From contig QIAS01000044.1 of NCBI GenBank assembly GCA_003225615.1, positions 1 to 5,824 on the forward strand: a stretch of DNA of 5,824 nt. The letters run 5' to 3'. Positions 5,608 through 5,824 of this stretch are shown piece after piece. Every line of letters begins with the position of its first letter. Within the stretch, counting starts at the first letter, position 1. The position numbers and the translations under genes are program-made. Under the pieces are notes generated by a model, which was not told the origin of the DNA, made no database searches, and saw nothing but the letters and a program-made list of their open reading frames with translations. The stretch is from Acidobacteriota bacterium (GTDB lineage: Bacteria > Acidobacteriota > Terriglobia > Terriglobales > Acidobacteriaceae).

Positions 5608-5824
5608 TTGGCGGAAACTCGCTCAATCCTCGTGACCGGGGGAGCCGGTTTTATCGGCAAACATCTCTGCCCTGAGCTGACAAAACGAGGGTGGAATGTG
5701 GTGTCTTTGGACGCGAATCCACCGCCGGGCGAGGAGGGGACCAGCTGTCAGAAGTGCGACATCAGCGAGGCAGGTCCACTGGAGGCCATCTTCCAAGGCA
5801 AACAGTTTGACACGATCATCCACC
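5608..5824 (+). CDS. NAD-dependent epimerase/dehydratase (extended SDR), 3'-truncated
   Basis: The first 72 codons of an extended short-chain dehydrogenase/reductase are present and the gene runs off the window. The start TTG is followed by AETRSILVTGGAGFIGKHL: a beta strand and the TGxxGxxG dinucleotide-binding loop at residues 10-17. The second strand WNVVSLDA ends in an acidic residue expected to contact the NAD ribose. KCDISEAGPLEAIFQGKQFD and then TIIH follow, the usual D-I-(S/T) strand and the start of the next strand. Members act on nucleotide sugars or related substrates, often in cell-envelope polysaccharide synthesis, but the visible part does not show which. It is divergent from the HD-GYP gene; if that gene starts at 5563, only 44 bp separate them. 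No strong promoter could be picked in this gap. Confidence 0.85.
   Translation, partial: MAETRSILVTGGAGFIGKHLCPELTKRGWNVVSLDANPPPGEEGTSCQKCDISEAGPLEAIFQGKQFDTIIH

Noticed and set aside
5564..5626. HD-GYP start at TTG 5626
   Set aside because: It would overlap the start of the divergent epimerase gene, has no ribosome site, and the added residues (SEFPPTPLSCSSRSAE) are not protein-like.

Overview
The window reads as chromosomal DNA from a moderately GC-rich bacterium, most likely an acidobacterium. That is inferred from a DUF1800 protein with a long Ala/Gln/Arg-rich insertion, a PAS-SpoIIE phosphatase, a GAF-HD-GYP protein, and frequent TTG starts. No phage, IS, CRISPR, tRNA or complete rRNA gene is visible.

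Layout. (1) At 3-302 (+) lies the 3' end of a small protein with two CxxC pairs. (2) It meets tail to tail, with no base between the stop codons, a secreted DUF1800 protein at 303-2336 (-). (3) The 161-bp gap 2337-2497 is unusually structured. It holds a tandem 10-bp repeat, a possible -10 box and an RNA fold in the minus orientation that includes a 5S-rRNA-like 12-mer. (4) At 2498-5563 (-) is a signalling cluster read in the order GAF-HD-GYP protein (4175-5563), an unannotated 47-residue hydrophobic peptide (3973-4116), and a PAS-PAS-SpoIIE phosphatase (2498-3976). The peptide stop and the phosphatase start overlap as TTGA. (5) Divergent from this cluster, an NAD-dependent epimerase/dehydratase begins at 5608 (+) and runs off the window.

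How the genes may work together. The HD-GYP protein should break down cyclic di-GMP, with a GAF domain as sensor. The SpoIIE protein should dephosphorylate an anti-sigma-factor antagonist under control of two PAS domains. Encoded on one strand with a small membrane peptide between them, they could form a two-output signalling module, but no anti-sigma factor or antagonist is present here. The DUF1800 gene is separate and lacks its usual DUF1501 partner inside the window.

The main points for a second look are the structured gap 2375-2512, the coupled 47-residue ORF, and two places (5440-5529 and 1231-1299) where a neighbouring reading frame looks more protein-like than the annotated one. These two suggest paired frameshifts or sequence errors. 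No convincing new defence or mobile system is present.
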